From: Polynucleobacter sp. JS-JIR-II-50
GTDB lineage: Bacteria; Pseudomonadota; Gammaproteobacteria; Burkholderiales; Burkholderiaceae
Assembly: GCF_018687895.1 (NCBI RefSeq)
Contig: NZ_CP061307.1
Location: 1,135,855 to 1,199,854, forward strand
DNA: 64,000 bases
Reading direction: 5' to 3'
Made by a program: the position numbers and the translations under genes. Below are positions 39,809 through 49,067 of the stretch, in pieces. Below the pieces are notes generated by a model. The model saw only the letters and a list, made by a program, of their open reading frames with translations, did no database searches and was not told where the DNA came from. Within the stretch, counting starts at the first letter, position 1. The number at the start of each line of letters is the position of its first letter.

Positions 39809-40798
39809 TTATTCAGCCTTAATATTCAGACTCTTTACTAAACGCTGGTATTTCGCCAGTTCGCCAGCTAAGAACAAACTAAATGCTGCAGGTGTTGCAG
39901 GCCCTTCAGGCTGTAAACCCTGTGAATCAAGTGTCTTTTTAATTTGTGGATCGGCCATGGCGGCTTTAACAGCTTGGTCAATCTTGTTCACTACTGCAGG
40001 ATCCATGCCCTTTGGACCCATGATGGAGTACCAGTTCGTGACGTCAAATCCTGTAATACCCACTTCGTTAAACGTAGGTACGTTTGGAAGAATAGATAAT
40101 CGTTTTGGGGTGGAGATTGCCAAAGCCTTCAAGCTGCCGTCTTTAATTTGCTGCAAGTTCGGCGGCAAGGTATCAAAGTTCATCGTAATTTGACCACCTA
40201 GCAAATCAATGATGGCCTGACCGCTACCTTTATAGGGCACATGGTTTAACTGAATGCCAGCAATCTTGGCAAACAAAGCACCTGCTAAGTGTTGAGTACT
40301 GCCAATACCAGACGAACCATAAGTCATCTGACCTGGATTTGCTTTAGCAAGGGAGATTAATTGTGATACCGAGTTCACAGGCAATGAAGCCTTCACTACT
40401 AAAACGTTCGGCACATATCCCAAATAAGTAATAGGTGTGAAATCCGTTGCAGGATTGTATTGAACGTTAGTCAGCACAAATGGCGCAATCGCATTGGAGT
40501 TAGAGTGACCTACTAGTAAAGTGTAGCCATCCGGATTCGACTTGGAAACTTGATCGGCTGCAATTGTTCCCGCCGCACCAGATTTATTTTCCACAATCAC
40601 GCTTTGACCGAGAATCTCACCCATTTTTGGGGCCAGGGCTCGAGCAACAATATCGGTACCGCCACCAGGTGCAAAACCAACAATCAGTCGGATTGGTTTT
40701 GTTGGGTAAGACTGCTGCCCTAAAGCAAAGAACGAACTCGTAGCCAGAGTAATTGCGAGCAAACTACGAACAGCCCACTGAGGCGATTTAAGCAACAT
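39809..40798 (-). CDS. Bug/TctC-family periplasmic binding protein
   Basis: This 329-residue solute-binding protein starts at the ATG at 40798 ([19 protein letters not shown]). It has a signal peptide ending near ALG-Q and the Bug start [26 protein letters not shown]. The frame is open further upstream to 40975, but that part overlaps the divergent CoA-transferase and has no signal-peptide logic. It is probably co-transcribed with the crotonase-like gene. The ligand is likely a carboxylic acid, otherwise unknown. Confidence 0.9.
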   Translation of the reverse strand: MLLKSPQWAVRSLLAITLATSSFFALGQQSYPTKPIRLIVGFAPGGGTDIVARALAPKMGEILGQSVIVENKSGAAGTIAADQVSKSNPDGYTLLVGHSNSNAIAPFVLTNVQYNPATDFTPITYLGYVPNVLVVKASLPVNSVSQLISLAKANPGQMTYGSSGIGSTQHLAGALFAKIAGIQLNHVPYKGSGQAIIDLLGGQITMNFDTLPPNLQQIKDGSLKALAISTPKRLSILPNVPTFNEVGITGFDVTNWYSIMGPKGMDPAVVNKIDQAVKAAMADPQIKKTLDSQGLQPEGPATPAAFSLFLAGELAKYQRLVKSLNIKAE

Positions 40799-40874
40799 AA
40801 AGTCTCCAAAATTGTTTTTATTGTGTTTGATACTATTAGAGACTAATTCTAAACATATAAGAAGCAACGAGACA

Positions 40875-42122
40875 ATGACGAAAACACCTATAAATGACGC
40901 TTTAAATGGTGCGGATGATGGATCAAGACCATTACCCCTCTCACGAGTACGTGTGCTTGACGTCAGCCAGGTCATGGCCGGCCCTTACTGCTGCATGCTA
41001 TTGGCGGACTTAGGTGCGGATGTTATCAAAATCGAGCCTCCGGGCACAGGTGATCAGACTCGTGGCGCAATGGGTTTCAAGATGAAGGGTTCAGACAGTA
41101 TGGGCTTTCTGAACATGAACCGCAATAAACGTAGTCTCACCTTGAATCTCAAAACCGAGGCCGGTAAGAAAGTATTCTTTGAGTTGGTCAAAACCGCTGA
41201 TATTTTGGTAGAGAACTATCGCCCTGGGGTGATGAAAAAACTAGGAATCGATTACGCCTCTTTAAAAGATATCAATCCTGGTTTGGTCTATGCCAGCATT
41301 TCTGGCTTTGGCCAAACTGGCCCATGGGCAGAACGCCCTGGTTTTGATCTCATGGCCCAAGCGATGTCTGGCGTCATGAGCGTTACAGGCTATCCAGATG
41401 GTCCTCCAGTTAAAGCTGGCGTTCCGGTAGCTGATATTGGCTGCGCACTTTTTGCGGTATATGGAATATTGTCGGCATATATTGGCAAAACCAAAACGGG
41501 TGAAGGTCAGTTTATTGATGCCTCACTCTTTGATTCCGCTTTGGCATTCTCCATTTGGGATACCGCTCAATACTGGGGTACTGGAGTTGAGCCCTACAAA
41601 CTTGGCACAGCCAATCATATGAGCGCCCCCTACCAAGCCATGAAAGCTGCTGATGGTTACTTTGTCATGGGTGCTACAAATCAAAAACTGTGGAAGTTGC
41701 TGTGCGACAAGATTGAGCGTCCTGAATTATTTGAAGATGCCCGCTTCAAAACAAATCCACTGCGCTTAGGCAATCGCTTAGAGCTAGCTTCTGAGCTTGA
41801 GAAAACGTTTGTCTCCAAAACTGCGGATGAATGGGTAGACACCTTATTGACCGCAGGCATCCCTGCAGGCCCTATCAACACCTATCCAGAGGCATTCGAT
41901 AGCGAGCATGGCCGTCATCGTAAGATGCGGATGGAGATTGATCATCCTATTGAAGGCAAGGTGCCTAATATTGGTTTTGCCGTCAAAATGAATGGCACGC
42001 CACAACAGGTGTATCGCCACCCTCCTTTGTTGGGTGAACATACCAGCGAGCTTCTTGCTGAGCTCGGTATTGCGGGTGATGAACTGAAGTCTCTTGAAGC
42101 GGGTGGCGCTTTTGCACCCTAG
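40875..42122 (+). CDS. Family III CoA-transferase (CaiB/BaiF)
   Basis: This 415-residue enzyme moves CoA between carboxylic acids. It has the N-terminal [29 protein letters not shown] and the mid-region [24 protein letters not shown]. The likely catalytic Asp is in [15 protein letters not shown] chose the ATG at 40875 ([10 protein letters not shown]); the frame is open to a TTG at 40812, but that part runs through the divergent promoter region. It is divergent from the Bug/crotonase pair across 76 bases, which suggests co-regulation. Confidence 0.9.
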   Translation: MTKTPINDALNGADDGSRPLPLSRVRVLDVSQVMAGPYCCMLLADLGADVIKIEPPGTGDQTRGAMGFKMKGSDSMGFLNMNRNKRSLTLNLKTEAGKKVFFELVKTADILVENYRPGVMKKLGIDYASLKDINPGLVYASISGFGQTGPWAERPGFDLMAQAMSGVMSVTGYPDGPPVKAGVPVADIGCALFAVYGILSAYIGKTKTGEGQFIDASLFDSALAFSIWDTAQYWGTGVEPYKLGTANHMSAPYQAMKAADGYFVMGATNQKLWKLLCDKIERPELFEDARFKTNPLRLGNRLELASELEKTFVSKTADEWVDTLLTAGIPAGPINTYPEAFDSEHGRHRKMRMEIDHPIEGKVPNIGFAVKMNGTPQQVYRHPPLLGEHTSELLAELGIAGDELKSLEAGGAFAP

Positions 42123-42164
42123 TTTGTAGCTTAATAAACGTAATGATTAAGTAAAAAAGAAACT

Positions 42165-42190
42165 AAAAAGGACTCCGTAGAGCCTTTTTT
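42165..42190. terminator. Bidirectional terminator between CoA-transferase and alkylsulfatase genes
   Basis: AAAAAGG-A-CTC and GAG-CCTTTTTT form a stem with one bulged A around a CGTA loop. It has T runs on the plus strand and, by symmetry, on the minus strand. It lies between the converging genes that end at 42122 and 42227, where a shared terminator is expected. Confidence 0.75.
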
Positions 42191-42226
42191 AATTTTAGAG
42201 AAGCCTAATTACGCCAGTTGCTTTAG

Positions 42227-44332
42227 TTACTCGCCAGCAGTAATGGCCATCTCTTGTGCTGAGAATGGATCTTTGGCTGGAGCAGCTGGCTTAGGAGCCG
42301 CCTTACCTTTAGTACCTGGCATGAGTTCAAAATCAGGCACAAAGACCGTCAAGGTGCTTCTGAGTTGATCGAATGATTTGCGATCACCATCAAACCTCAC
42401 CTTGCCTTCAGCTAGCAACTTTTCAAAAGTTGTTTGTCCACCCATCACCTGCTCGAGATCACTACGATTTAATGTGATGGTCAGATTTGGATTCTTGGCC
42501 TGCTGACCTTTAATGTTGGTCAAAGCAGAATTACTCATCTCAATTACAAATTTTTCACCATTGTCTGGTGTAGAGAGATTAATTACAAAGTTCATGTCCG
42601 CCGCTTTCTTGCTGTCCATGCTGATAGCCAAAGCATTGAGCCAGAGTTCGGTTGTCATGCCTTTAATCATGTCTGGGCCATTGGATTTCGGTGATGCCCC
42701 TGAAGGCATGCCATGGCGTAGTTCATAAGCGGCCCCCAAGAAGCTATTGCGCATACTTGGACTTTCTTTTTGGTAGCCAATCTGCTCAAAAATATCTGCC
42801 AGCAAGTCTTTGGCGGCCGTATTGTTCGGTTGCGCATAAACCAACTTGTTAACAATTTCCATAGCTTCACGGTATTTGCCCTGCTTATAGAGCTCTTTGC
42901 CCTTAGCCATGATCTTGGCCGAGCCACCCATCATCTCCACATACAGTGGTGCCGAATCTTTTGGGGATAGTGGCGCTAGTGTTGCTGGGTTAGCGTCCCA
43001 ATAACCTAGATAACGATTTATCACGGCACGACTATTGTGCTCTTCGGAACCATGATAGCTATGAGCTGCCCATTGCCTCTTCAGACTCTCAGGCTGTTTA
43101 TATACATTCTGGATTTCATTAATAGTGACGCCATTGTTTGCTAAATGGAGCACTTCGTTATGAAGATGAGCATAACTATCGCGTTGGGTACGCATCACCT
43201 CTTGTATGCGCTCATTACCCCAGCGCGGCCAGGTATGCGATGCAAACATGACCTCACTCTCAGTGCCATAACGATATAAAGCGTTGTTAATGTTCTTGGA
43301 CCATGCCAGTGAGTCGCGAACTAAGGCGCCGCGTAAGGTGTAGATGTTATGAATGGTGCCAGTGATATTTTCTGCCGCCCAGAATGCTTTAAATTGCGGG
43401 AAATAGGTATTCATCTCCGCAGGAGCTTCAGTGCCTGGAGTATTTTGGAATTCCATTTCCACGCCATCCACGGTCATTTTTTCATAAGGTTGATTGATAT
43501 AGACGTTAGGCTCAATCAACCCTAGATTACCAGCAGCAGTATTTTTACCAATGGATTGGTCGACGTGACCAAATGGGCTGCGAGGCAATAACACACCGTA
43601 CTGGAAATACATTCTGCGGGTCATAGCATTGCCTGCGTAGACATTTTCAGCAATCGCATGATCCATAAAACCAGCTGGCGCAATGACCTTGACCTTGCCG
43701 CTCTTCACGTCTGCCTCATCGACTACACCACGCACACCACCAAAATGATCACCATGCGAATGGGAGTACACGACTGCTACTACTGGACGTTTGCCCAACT
43801 TCTCATTTACGAGCTCTAGGGCTGCGCGTGCAGTCTCTTTAGCGGTTAGTGGATCAAAAACTATCCAACCAGTATCTGTTTTGATGAAACTAATATTGGC
43901 CAAGTCAAAGCCACGAACCTGATAAATTTTTCCTGGTACAACTTCATATAAGCCATAGCCCATATTGAGAATAGCTTGACGTTGCAATGAAGGGTGCACA
44001 CTATCAAAGTCTTTCCCCTGCAGGAGGAATTCATAACTACCCATGTCCCATGCCACGTTGCCAGCATCGGCCATGATCGTTTTATATGGCGGGGCTGCTA
44101 TGAAGCCTTTTTTGGATTCCTCAAAATCACGCTGATCTTCGAAAGGCAGCGTCTTGCGCAATCCATTTTGCAGCTCAACCGTATAGCTTGATGGCGCCTT
44201 ACCTTTTGGATCGAAATGCTTCCCCTGCATAGCGCCAGGATCCGCCACCACACCACCACCCCCTGCCGCAATCGCCAACCCAGCGGTCATTAATGTGGCC
44301 GCTACCGAAAACTGTGTGAGTTTGATTTTCAT
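42227..44332 (-). CDS. Exported alkyl sulfatase, metallo-beta-lactamase fold
   Basis: This 701-residue protein resembles SdsA1-type linear alkylsulfatases. It has a signal peptide (about residues 1-22) and a metallo-beta-lactamase domain with the zinc motif H191-S-H193-G-D195-H196 (SHSHGDHFGG). A central dimerisation domain follows (about 400-530, with YGSEEHNSRAVINRYLGYWD). The C-terminal SCP2-like domain (about 550-670, LTITLNRSDLEQVMGGQTTFEKLL) is followed by an Ala/Pro/Lys tail. It likely releases sulfate from alkyl sulfates or similar esters in the periplasm. The sulfatase substrate is inferred from family. Confidence 0.9.
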   Translation of the reverse strand: MKIKLTQFSVAATLMTAGLAIAAGGGGVVADPGAMQGKHFDPKGKAPSSYTVELQNGLRKTLPFEDQRDFEESKKGFIAAPPYKTIMADAGNVAWDMGSYEFLLQGKDFDSVHPSLQRQAILNMGYGLYEVVPGKIYQVRGFDLANISFIKTDTGWIVFDPLTAKETARAALELVNEKLGKRPVVAVVYSHSHGDHFGGVRGVVDEADVKSGKVKVIAPAGFMDHAIAENVYAGNAMTRRMYFQYGVLLPRSPFGHVDQSIGKNTAAGNLGLIEPNVYINQPYEKMTVDGVEMEFQNTPGTEAPAEMNTYFPQFKAFWAAENITGTIHNIYTLRGALVRDSLAWSKNINNALYRYGTESEVMFASHTWPRWGNERIQEVMRTQRDSYAHLHNEVLHLANNGVTINEIQNVYKQPESLKRQWAAHSYHGSEEHNSRAVINRYLGYWDANPATLAPLSPKDSAPLYVEMMGGSAKIMAKGKELYKQGKYREAMEIVNKLVYAQPNNTAAKDLLADIFEQIGYQKESPSMRNSFLGAAYELRHGMPSGASPKSNGPDMIKGMTTELWLNALAISMDSKKAADMNFVINLSTPDNGEKFVIEMSNSALTNIKGQQAKNPNLTITLNRSDLEQVMGGQTTFEKLLAEGKVRFDGDRKSFDQLRSTLTVFVPDFELMPGTKGKAAPKPAAPAKDPFSAQEMAITAGE

Positions 44333-44431
44333 AAAAGCCCAAAGTAAAAAAGTATTTTGATTACTTCAATGATATGTTTGAGCTAATCAATGGCAATTAG
44401 CCCCACAGCTAATGTCAGTCTATTCAGAATA

Positions 44432-45880
44432 TTAAATTGCGTAGACTGCAACAACAGGTAAGCCAATGAAAAAGGTAGTCCCTTTGCCAGGGAATGACTC
44501 AAACCAGATAGATCCACCGTGTCTCATCACAATATGCTTACATAACCAAAGACCAATTCCCATACCGGAACCCTTGGTAGTTGAAAGCAGCTCAAAAATG
44601 TGGGTCTGCACATTTTCATCAATTCCTGAGCCTGTGTCTGCGATCGATATTTGAACGCCAGTACTACTATGCTCGCCTCGAATCGTGATTAATTTATTTA
44701 AATTTTCAGTCGACTTCAATGCATCAATTGCGTTGTTCACTAAATTCAATAGTACTTGTTGAAGTTCTCCCTTATTAGCAGTGATAAAGAGGTCTTCCTC
44801 GAACTTGAGAACCATCCGAATATTCTGCTTAACAATTTCTGGGCGAGCAATGGTAAGCACTAAATCAATTAATTCAGCAAGGTCAACTTTTGTAGATGCC
44901 ATCTTTTCATCAGCGAACACCGATCTAAGGGAACGAATAATACTTGCTGCACGCTGATTGTCTGCCAACAAAGAATCCAAAACTTCTCTCTGTAAGTTAG
45001 GATTCAATTCTCCTTCTGCTATTTTCTTTTGCAAAAATTGAATATTTAAACTAGAAGCACCCAAGGGCTGATTAAGCTCATGTGCAATAGAGGCCGATAA
45101 AGCCCCGGTACTGGCGGTCTTATTGGCCTTTAATAGCGATGCGATTAGGAGCTCTCGCTCCTGTAAATGCGCTTTAGCAGCTTCACTTTCATTCGCTGTT
45201 TTGATATTCGCAATAGTAATTTGCTCGGCCCAGTATCCCCCAATCGCAATATATGACAAGGTATTCATCACAAGTTGGGAAATGGTAAACAGAATCAGCA
45301 GTTGAGGGATCTGATCAACTTGACGAATGGTAAAGGCCGAGGCAACCATGATGACGAATCGCCCTAAAGCAAAAAACATTTCAGCAAAATTGGCGTATTG
45401 CATATAAACCAATTGCTTAGATGGGGAAGATTTTCTCTTCTTACCTAGCTCATATATTTGCCAGCAATAAAAAATACTAGCAAGCCCTGCCATTACCGCA
45501 GTACGACTTTCAAAAGATCCGTATAGACGCATGGAATCAAATACGGCAATAAAAATGAGGACTGAAACTGAGGCAACTATCTTTACTCGCTTAGAAACTT
45601 CATGATTGAGTGACTGACAAAATAATGCTTGCAGCATCGTTGCTACATAGAAGAAGGTATTGGCTACCGTGAAATTAAATTCTGGATTAGCAATATTTTG
45701 GAGGGTAATAATTCCTGCCCCAAAAATAAATAACCCCACCACATTCACTAGTAGGGAGGACATCCAATACAAACTGGGTCTCAGGAGGTTCTGAGAGCGG
45801 TAATAGTGATAGATTCCAAAAAATAGGCCCATCTGAATGACGGCCAGAATAAAGAAGTAGATAGAAATGAGCAGCTTCAT
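44432..45880 (-). CDS. Membrane sensor histidine kinase
   Basis: This protein of about 482 residues starts at the ATG at 45880 (MKLLISIYFFILAVIQMG). The first ~225 residues form six or seven membrane spans with short loops, not a periplasmic sensor. A HisKA domain follows with the phospho-acceptor His267 (SIAHELNQPLG), then an ATPase domain with N-box NNAIDAL (382-388), DTGSGI (415-420) and GMGIGLWL (439-446). The frame is open to 45967, but that part overlaps the divergent gene. No response regulator gene lies nearby, so it is an orphan kinase. The stimulus is unknown. Confidence 0.88.
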   Translation of the reverse strand: MKLLISIYFFILAVIQMGLFFGIYHYYRSQNLLRPSLYWMSSLLVNVVGLFIFGAGIITLQNIANPEFNFTVANTFFYVATMLQALFCQSLNHEVSKRVKIVASVSVLIFIAVFDSMRLYGSFESRTAVMAGLASIFYCWQIYELGKKRKSSPSKQLVYMQYANFAEMFFALGRFVIMVASAFTIRQVDQIPQLLILFTISQLVMNTLSYIAIGGYWAEQITIANIKTANESEAAKAHLQERELLIASLLKANKTASTGALSASIAHELNQPLGASSLNIQFLQKKIAEGELNPNLQREVLDSLLADNQRAASIIRSLRSVFADEKMASTKVDLAELIDLVLTIARPEIVKQNIRMVLKFEEDLFITANKGELQQVLLNLVNNAIDALKSTENLNKLITIRGEHSSTGVQISIADTGSGIDENVQTHIFELLSTTKGSGMGIGLWLCKHIVMRHGGSIWFESFPGKGTTFFIGLPVVAVYAI

Positions 45881-45917
45881 GTTTGCTATGGTACATCCAC
45901 TGAATTGATTCGCTAAA

Positions 45918-46880
45918 ATGCGTGTCATGCGGCTTTTTAGTAGATCCCAACTCCTTTTCTTTGTCACCCTATTAGTCGCTGGGGTTAGCTTTGCTCATGC
46001 CCAATCGGCTTTTTATAACGCCGCTAACAACTATCTTAAAAAGCGCGCTGACGCTTTTATGACGATTACGGGTTATTCACTTACACCGGATGTGACAACA
46101 GGATCGTTGTCGATCCGTAACAATGGTGGCGATAACTCCGACTTGCAAATGATTTCTCTAGGAGGCGGTGATCGAATTAGCGCAAACTTTCCTCTTTATT
46201 TAGAGGGGACCTTAGCGGTTAATCGTTACAACCCAACGTTTAGTGATGGAATCGCCAATACATCCGTTACAGTACCGGTTCATTGGAACAGCATCACAGG
46301 CACCGGCGGTATTGGTTGGGATTTTCCAATTACCAATGAATTGCGTTTCCGCCCTATTGCCAATGTCATGCTGGGGCATTTAGAGAGCGATCTTTCGATT
46401 GCTTCTAGGGTTCTTCAGAATCAAAAAAGTATTGACCTACAATTCCTCAATGGCGGCCGTATGAATTCCTATGGTTTGGGTGGCTCGGTCATGCTGGACT
46501 ATGAGAACTACCAACCCGATCAAGAGATTGACGTGGAGTTACGCTATACCAATATTCCAGTACAAACATTTGATACCTCCACTGCAGTGCAAGGTTCAGC
46601 TGATTCGCAAAGTCTGGCACTTTGGGCTAGAAGTCGCATTCCGACGCCGATCACACTGCTAGATAGACCTTTAAGAGCTGTGTTTGAAGTGGCACATACC
46701 GAATTCCTGGGCGACTTACGAGGAGCCTTGGGGTTTAACTCCCTCTCCTCCGTAGGTACTGGTATTGAATTGGATCGCAGCGCATCTGATCCTGTCTTTA
46801 CTCGCATCAGAGTGGTGTTTCGCTACCAATTTGGTCAAAATGTGCACGGAACCTCTATTGGCTTAGCTGCCAGCTTCTAA
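45918..46880 (+). CDS. Predicted outer-membrane beta-barrel protein
   Basis: This 320-residue protein has a signal peptide ending near residue 28 (FAHA-Q). The mature part is rich in alternating polar/hydrophobic beta strands and ends with FRYQFGQNVHGTSIGLAASF, whose terminal Phe is the usual Bam recognition residue. I do not recognise a named family; it may be a small autotransporter-like or porin-like barrel. The start ATG may be at 45918 or 45927. It is divergent from the histidine kinase with only 37 bases between starts, so the two may be regulated together. Confidence 0.65.
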   Translation: MRVMRLFSRSQLLFFVTLLVAGVSFAHAQSAFYNAANNYLKKRADAFMTITGYSLTPDVTTGSLSIRNNGGDNSDLQMISLGGGDRISANFPLYLEGTLAVNRYNPTFSDGIANTSVTVPVHWNSITGTGGIGWDFPITNELRFRPIANVMLGHLESDLSIASRVLQNQKSIDLQFLNGGRMNSYGLGGSVMLDYENYQPDQEIDVELRYTNIPVQTFDTSTAVQGSADSQSLALWARSRIPTPITLLDRPLRAVFEVAHTEFLGDLRGALGFNSLSSVGTGIELDRSASDPVFTRIRVVFRYQFGQNVHGTSIGLAASF

Positions 46881-46933
46881 TATGGGCAATACAATAGCTA
46901 CAAATACTGAATTGCTAGTATTTACTTGTTTCC

Positions 46934-46963
46934 GCGTCACCACTCAGCGGTGACGCACTTTTA
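46934..46963 (+). terminator. Terminator after the beta-barrel gene
   Basis: GCGTCACC (46934-46941) pairs with GGTGACGC (46949-46956) and is followed by ACTTTTAA. The short T run makes it a moderate terminator. It lies 53 bases after the barrel gene stop and 29 bases before the next start. Confidence 0.6.
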
Positions 46964-46985
46964 ACACCTTAAGGATCCAACCATT

Positions 46986-47567
46986 ATGAAAAAAATTATC
47001 ATTGCTGTTGTCATTGCTGCAATCGCAGTTGGCGGCTACTTATTCCTCACCAAACCAAAAGCGCCTATTGCTGGTGTGGCCGCTCAAGAATCCGCACTTA
47101 TCTATGATGGTGAAGTAACTAAAATTGATGCAGCGACTCGCACAGTTACCCTCAAGAACAAAGATGGCGAAACCTCCATTGTTGCTGGTCCTGAAGTAAA
47201 GAACTTTGCAGAAATTAAAGTGGGCGATCATTTTGACGTTGTCTATGAACTTGCGGTAGCTATTGAGTTGGTTAAGGTAAAAAATCCAGGCACAACTAGC
47301 GAACAAGTTAGCACTAGTACTACAACTGCCCCACAAGGTGACAAGCCAGGGATGATCACGACCAATACCGTTACTGCAACCGCCAATGTTGAAGCGATTG
47401 ATGCAGCTAAAAATATCGTTTCTTTGAAGGGTCCACAAGGAAACATCATCAAGGTTAAGGTTCAGAATCCTGACTTAATGAAAGATATCGCTGTAAACGA
47501 TCAAGTAAAAGTGGTTTACACAGAAGCAATTGCTGCAGTGGTAACTGCACCAGCAGCTAAGAAGTAA
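46986..47567 (+). CDS. Small exported or membrane-anchored protein with two similar domains
   Basis: This 193-residue protein has one N-terminal hydrophobic segment (about residues 3-22) and no clear cleavage site, so it may be anchored. Two internally similar beta-rich units follow: DGEVTKIDAATRTVTLKNKDG at about 42-62 and TANVEAIDAAKNIVSLKGPQG at about 128-148. Each is followed by KVGDH/VNDQ plus VVY-type strands. A Thr/Ser-rich linker at about 106-120 joins them. The function is unknown; the repeat resembles small OB-like periplasmic domains. AAGGATCC precedes the ATG. Confidence 0.8.
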   Translation: MKKIIIAVVIAAIAVGGYLFLTKPKAPIAGVAAQESALIYDGEVTKIDAATRTVTLKNKDGETSIVAGPEVKNFAEIKVGDHFDVVYELAVAIELVKVKNPGTTSEQVSTSTTTAPQGDKPGMITTNTVTATANVEAIDAAKNIVSLKGPQGNIIKVKVQNPDLMKDIAVNDQVKVVYTEAIAAVVTAPAAKK

Positions 47568-47607
47568 TCAAAAAATGAAGTAATTCTTTTCCAGTAGCTG
47601 AAAAGAC

Positions 47608-47639
47608 AAAAAGCCCAGCAAGTAGTTGCTGGGCTTTTT
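47608..47639. terminator. Strong bidirectional terminator
   Basis: AAAAAGCCCAGCAA and TTGCTGGGCTTTTT form a 14-bp perfect stem around GTAG, so both strands carry a GC stem followed by a T run. It serves the plus-strand gene ending at 47567 and the minus-strand tRNA-Ser ending at 47651. Confidence 0.92.
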
Positions 47640-47650
47640 CACATGTAACT

Positions 47651-47740
47651 TGGCGGAAGAGGTGAGATTCGAACTCACGGAGGACTTTCATCCTCGCCAG
47701 TTTTCAAGACTGGTGCATTCAACCGCTCTGCCACTCTTCC
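47651..47740 (-). tRNA. tRNA-Ser(TGA)
   Basis: A 90-nt gene with encoded CCA. The acceptor stem GGAAGAG pairs with CTCTTCC, and the anticodon arm CCAGT-CTTGAAA-ACTGG gives TGA. It has the long variable arm of serine tRNAs (GAGGATGAAAGTCCTC) and the T arm GTTCGAATC. It lies downstream of the FAD oxidoreductase gene on the same strand. Confidence 0.97.
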
Positions 47741-47784
47741 TTTAATTCTACTTACTGTGAATCACGGTTGATTCAAGCACCAGA

Positions 47785-48930
47785 TTATAAAGAACTTTTG
47801 ATTTGCCCCTCTAAATGCTTGGCAATCGCAAGGCTGGAGGTTAATCCAGGGGACTCAAAGCCATATAGATTAAAGAGGCCTTGGAGTCCATGATCCTTGG
47901 GGGTGTTGAAGCAAAAGTCGCCTGCAGGAGCATTTGGCGGCACGATCTTTGCCCTCACCCCCGAATAATCGGGCTGAAGGGAACCGTCTTTCAAATCCGG
48001 CCAATAGCGTCTGACAGCTTCATAAAAGCCCTCTCCTCGCTTTGGATTGACCTTGTAATCAATTTGCTCTTCAGAATCGATGTCGAGCCATTCCACATCA
48101 GGCCCAAACTTTGCCTGACCACCCATATCTAAAGTGAGATGTACCCCCAAACCACCAGGCTCTGGAATGGGATAGATCAAATGCTTAAATGGCGATTTGC
48201 CAGAGAGCGAGAAATAATTGCCTTTAGCAAAGTAGGCTTTGGGTATTTGATCTTGCTTTAAGCCTTCAATCTTTTGCGCAATTGCTGGTGCACTTATACC
48301 AGCGCAATTGATGAGAAGCTTAGTTTTGATTTGCATACCATCAGCGCCATCGACACTGCCGATGGTTAACTCATAACCACCCTCCGCATGATTTCCGATT
48401 GGCTTTGCGCTGATTAAAGGTGATTGGTAGGCGACCATACCACCCGCATCCTCAAAGCCCCCGAGCAGTGAGAGCATATAGCCGTGGCTGTCAACAATAC
48501 CTGTGGTAGATGAGAGAATTGCGGCAACACATTTGAGATTTGGCTCCAATGCTTTTGCCTCTTCTCCTGAAATCATCTGAATTTCAGGAACATCGTTCTT
48601 TTGTGCTTTATATAAGATCGCTTGCAAGTCATTGATTTGATCATCATCAGCCGCAACGATCAGCTTGCCATAGGGTTGAGTAGCCACCTGGTGACTACGG
48701 CAGTACTCATAGAGTAGCCGATTACCCTCTACACAAAGTTTGGCCTTCAAAGAATCTTTTGGGTAATAAATGCCAGCATGAATAACCTCGCTATTGCGAG
48801 CGCTGCTAATGGTTCCAAAAGAACTCTCGCGCTCAAGCAAGATGGTTTCACGGCCCTGAAGCGCCATTTCGCGGGCGACAGCCAATCCGACAACTCCGGC
48901 ACCCACCACGACGCAATCAACCTGCTCCAT
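47785..48930 (-). CDS. FAD-dependent oxidoreductase, L-2-hydroxyglutarate dehydrogenase-like
   Basis: This 381-residue flavoprotein of the D-amino-acid-oxidase fold has the FAD motif VVVGAGVVGLAVAREMALQGRETILLE at residues 7-33. SARNSEVIHAGIYYP and STTGIVDSHGYM are typical of the L-2-hydroxyglutarate oxidase/dehydrogenase group. It likely oxidises a 2-hydroxy acid and passes electrons to quinone. The exact substrate is inferred. It diverges from pgi across 137 bases. Confidence 0.85.
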   Translation of the reverse strand: MEQVDCVVVGAGVVGLAVAREMALQGRETILLERESSFGTISSARNSEVIHAGIYYPKDSLKAKLCVEGNRLLYEYCRSHQVATQPYGKLIVAADDDQINDLQAILYKAQKNDVPEIQMISGEEAKALEPNLKCVAAILSSTTGIVDSHGYMLSLLGGFEDAGGMVAYQSPLISAKPIGNHAEGGYELTIGSVDGADGMQIKTKLLINCAGISAPAIAQKIEGLKQDQIPKAYFAKGNYFSLSGKSPFKHLIYPIPEPGGLGVHLTLDMGGQAKFGPDVEWLDIDSEEQIDYKVNPKRGEGFYEAVRRYWPDLKDGSLQPDYSGVRAKIVPPNAPAGDFCFNTPKDHGLQGLFNLYGFESPGLTSSLAIAKHLEGQIKSSL

Positions 48931-49067
48931 CTATCTCCACCCGTATTTGGTTTGTCTTTATTACTTATTTTTCAATTTTTGACTACTTAATGACATTGAA
49001 TATACCGAAATCCTAACATTTTCAGTGTTTTAGGGGATTTTGAGCCCCTTCTTGATAAAATCTAGAT

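Noticed and set aside
40799..40975. Upstream extension of the Bug protein frame at 39809
   Set aside because: It overlaps the divergent CoA-transferase start and would bury the signal peptide; the ATG at 40798 starts a proper signal sequence.
45881..45967. Upstream extension of the histidine kinase frame
   Set aside because: It overlaps the divergent barrel gene's start and adds a polar segment before the first membrane span.
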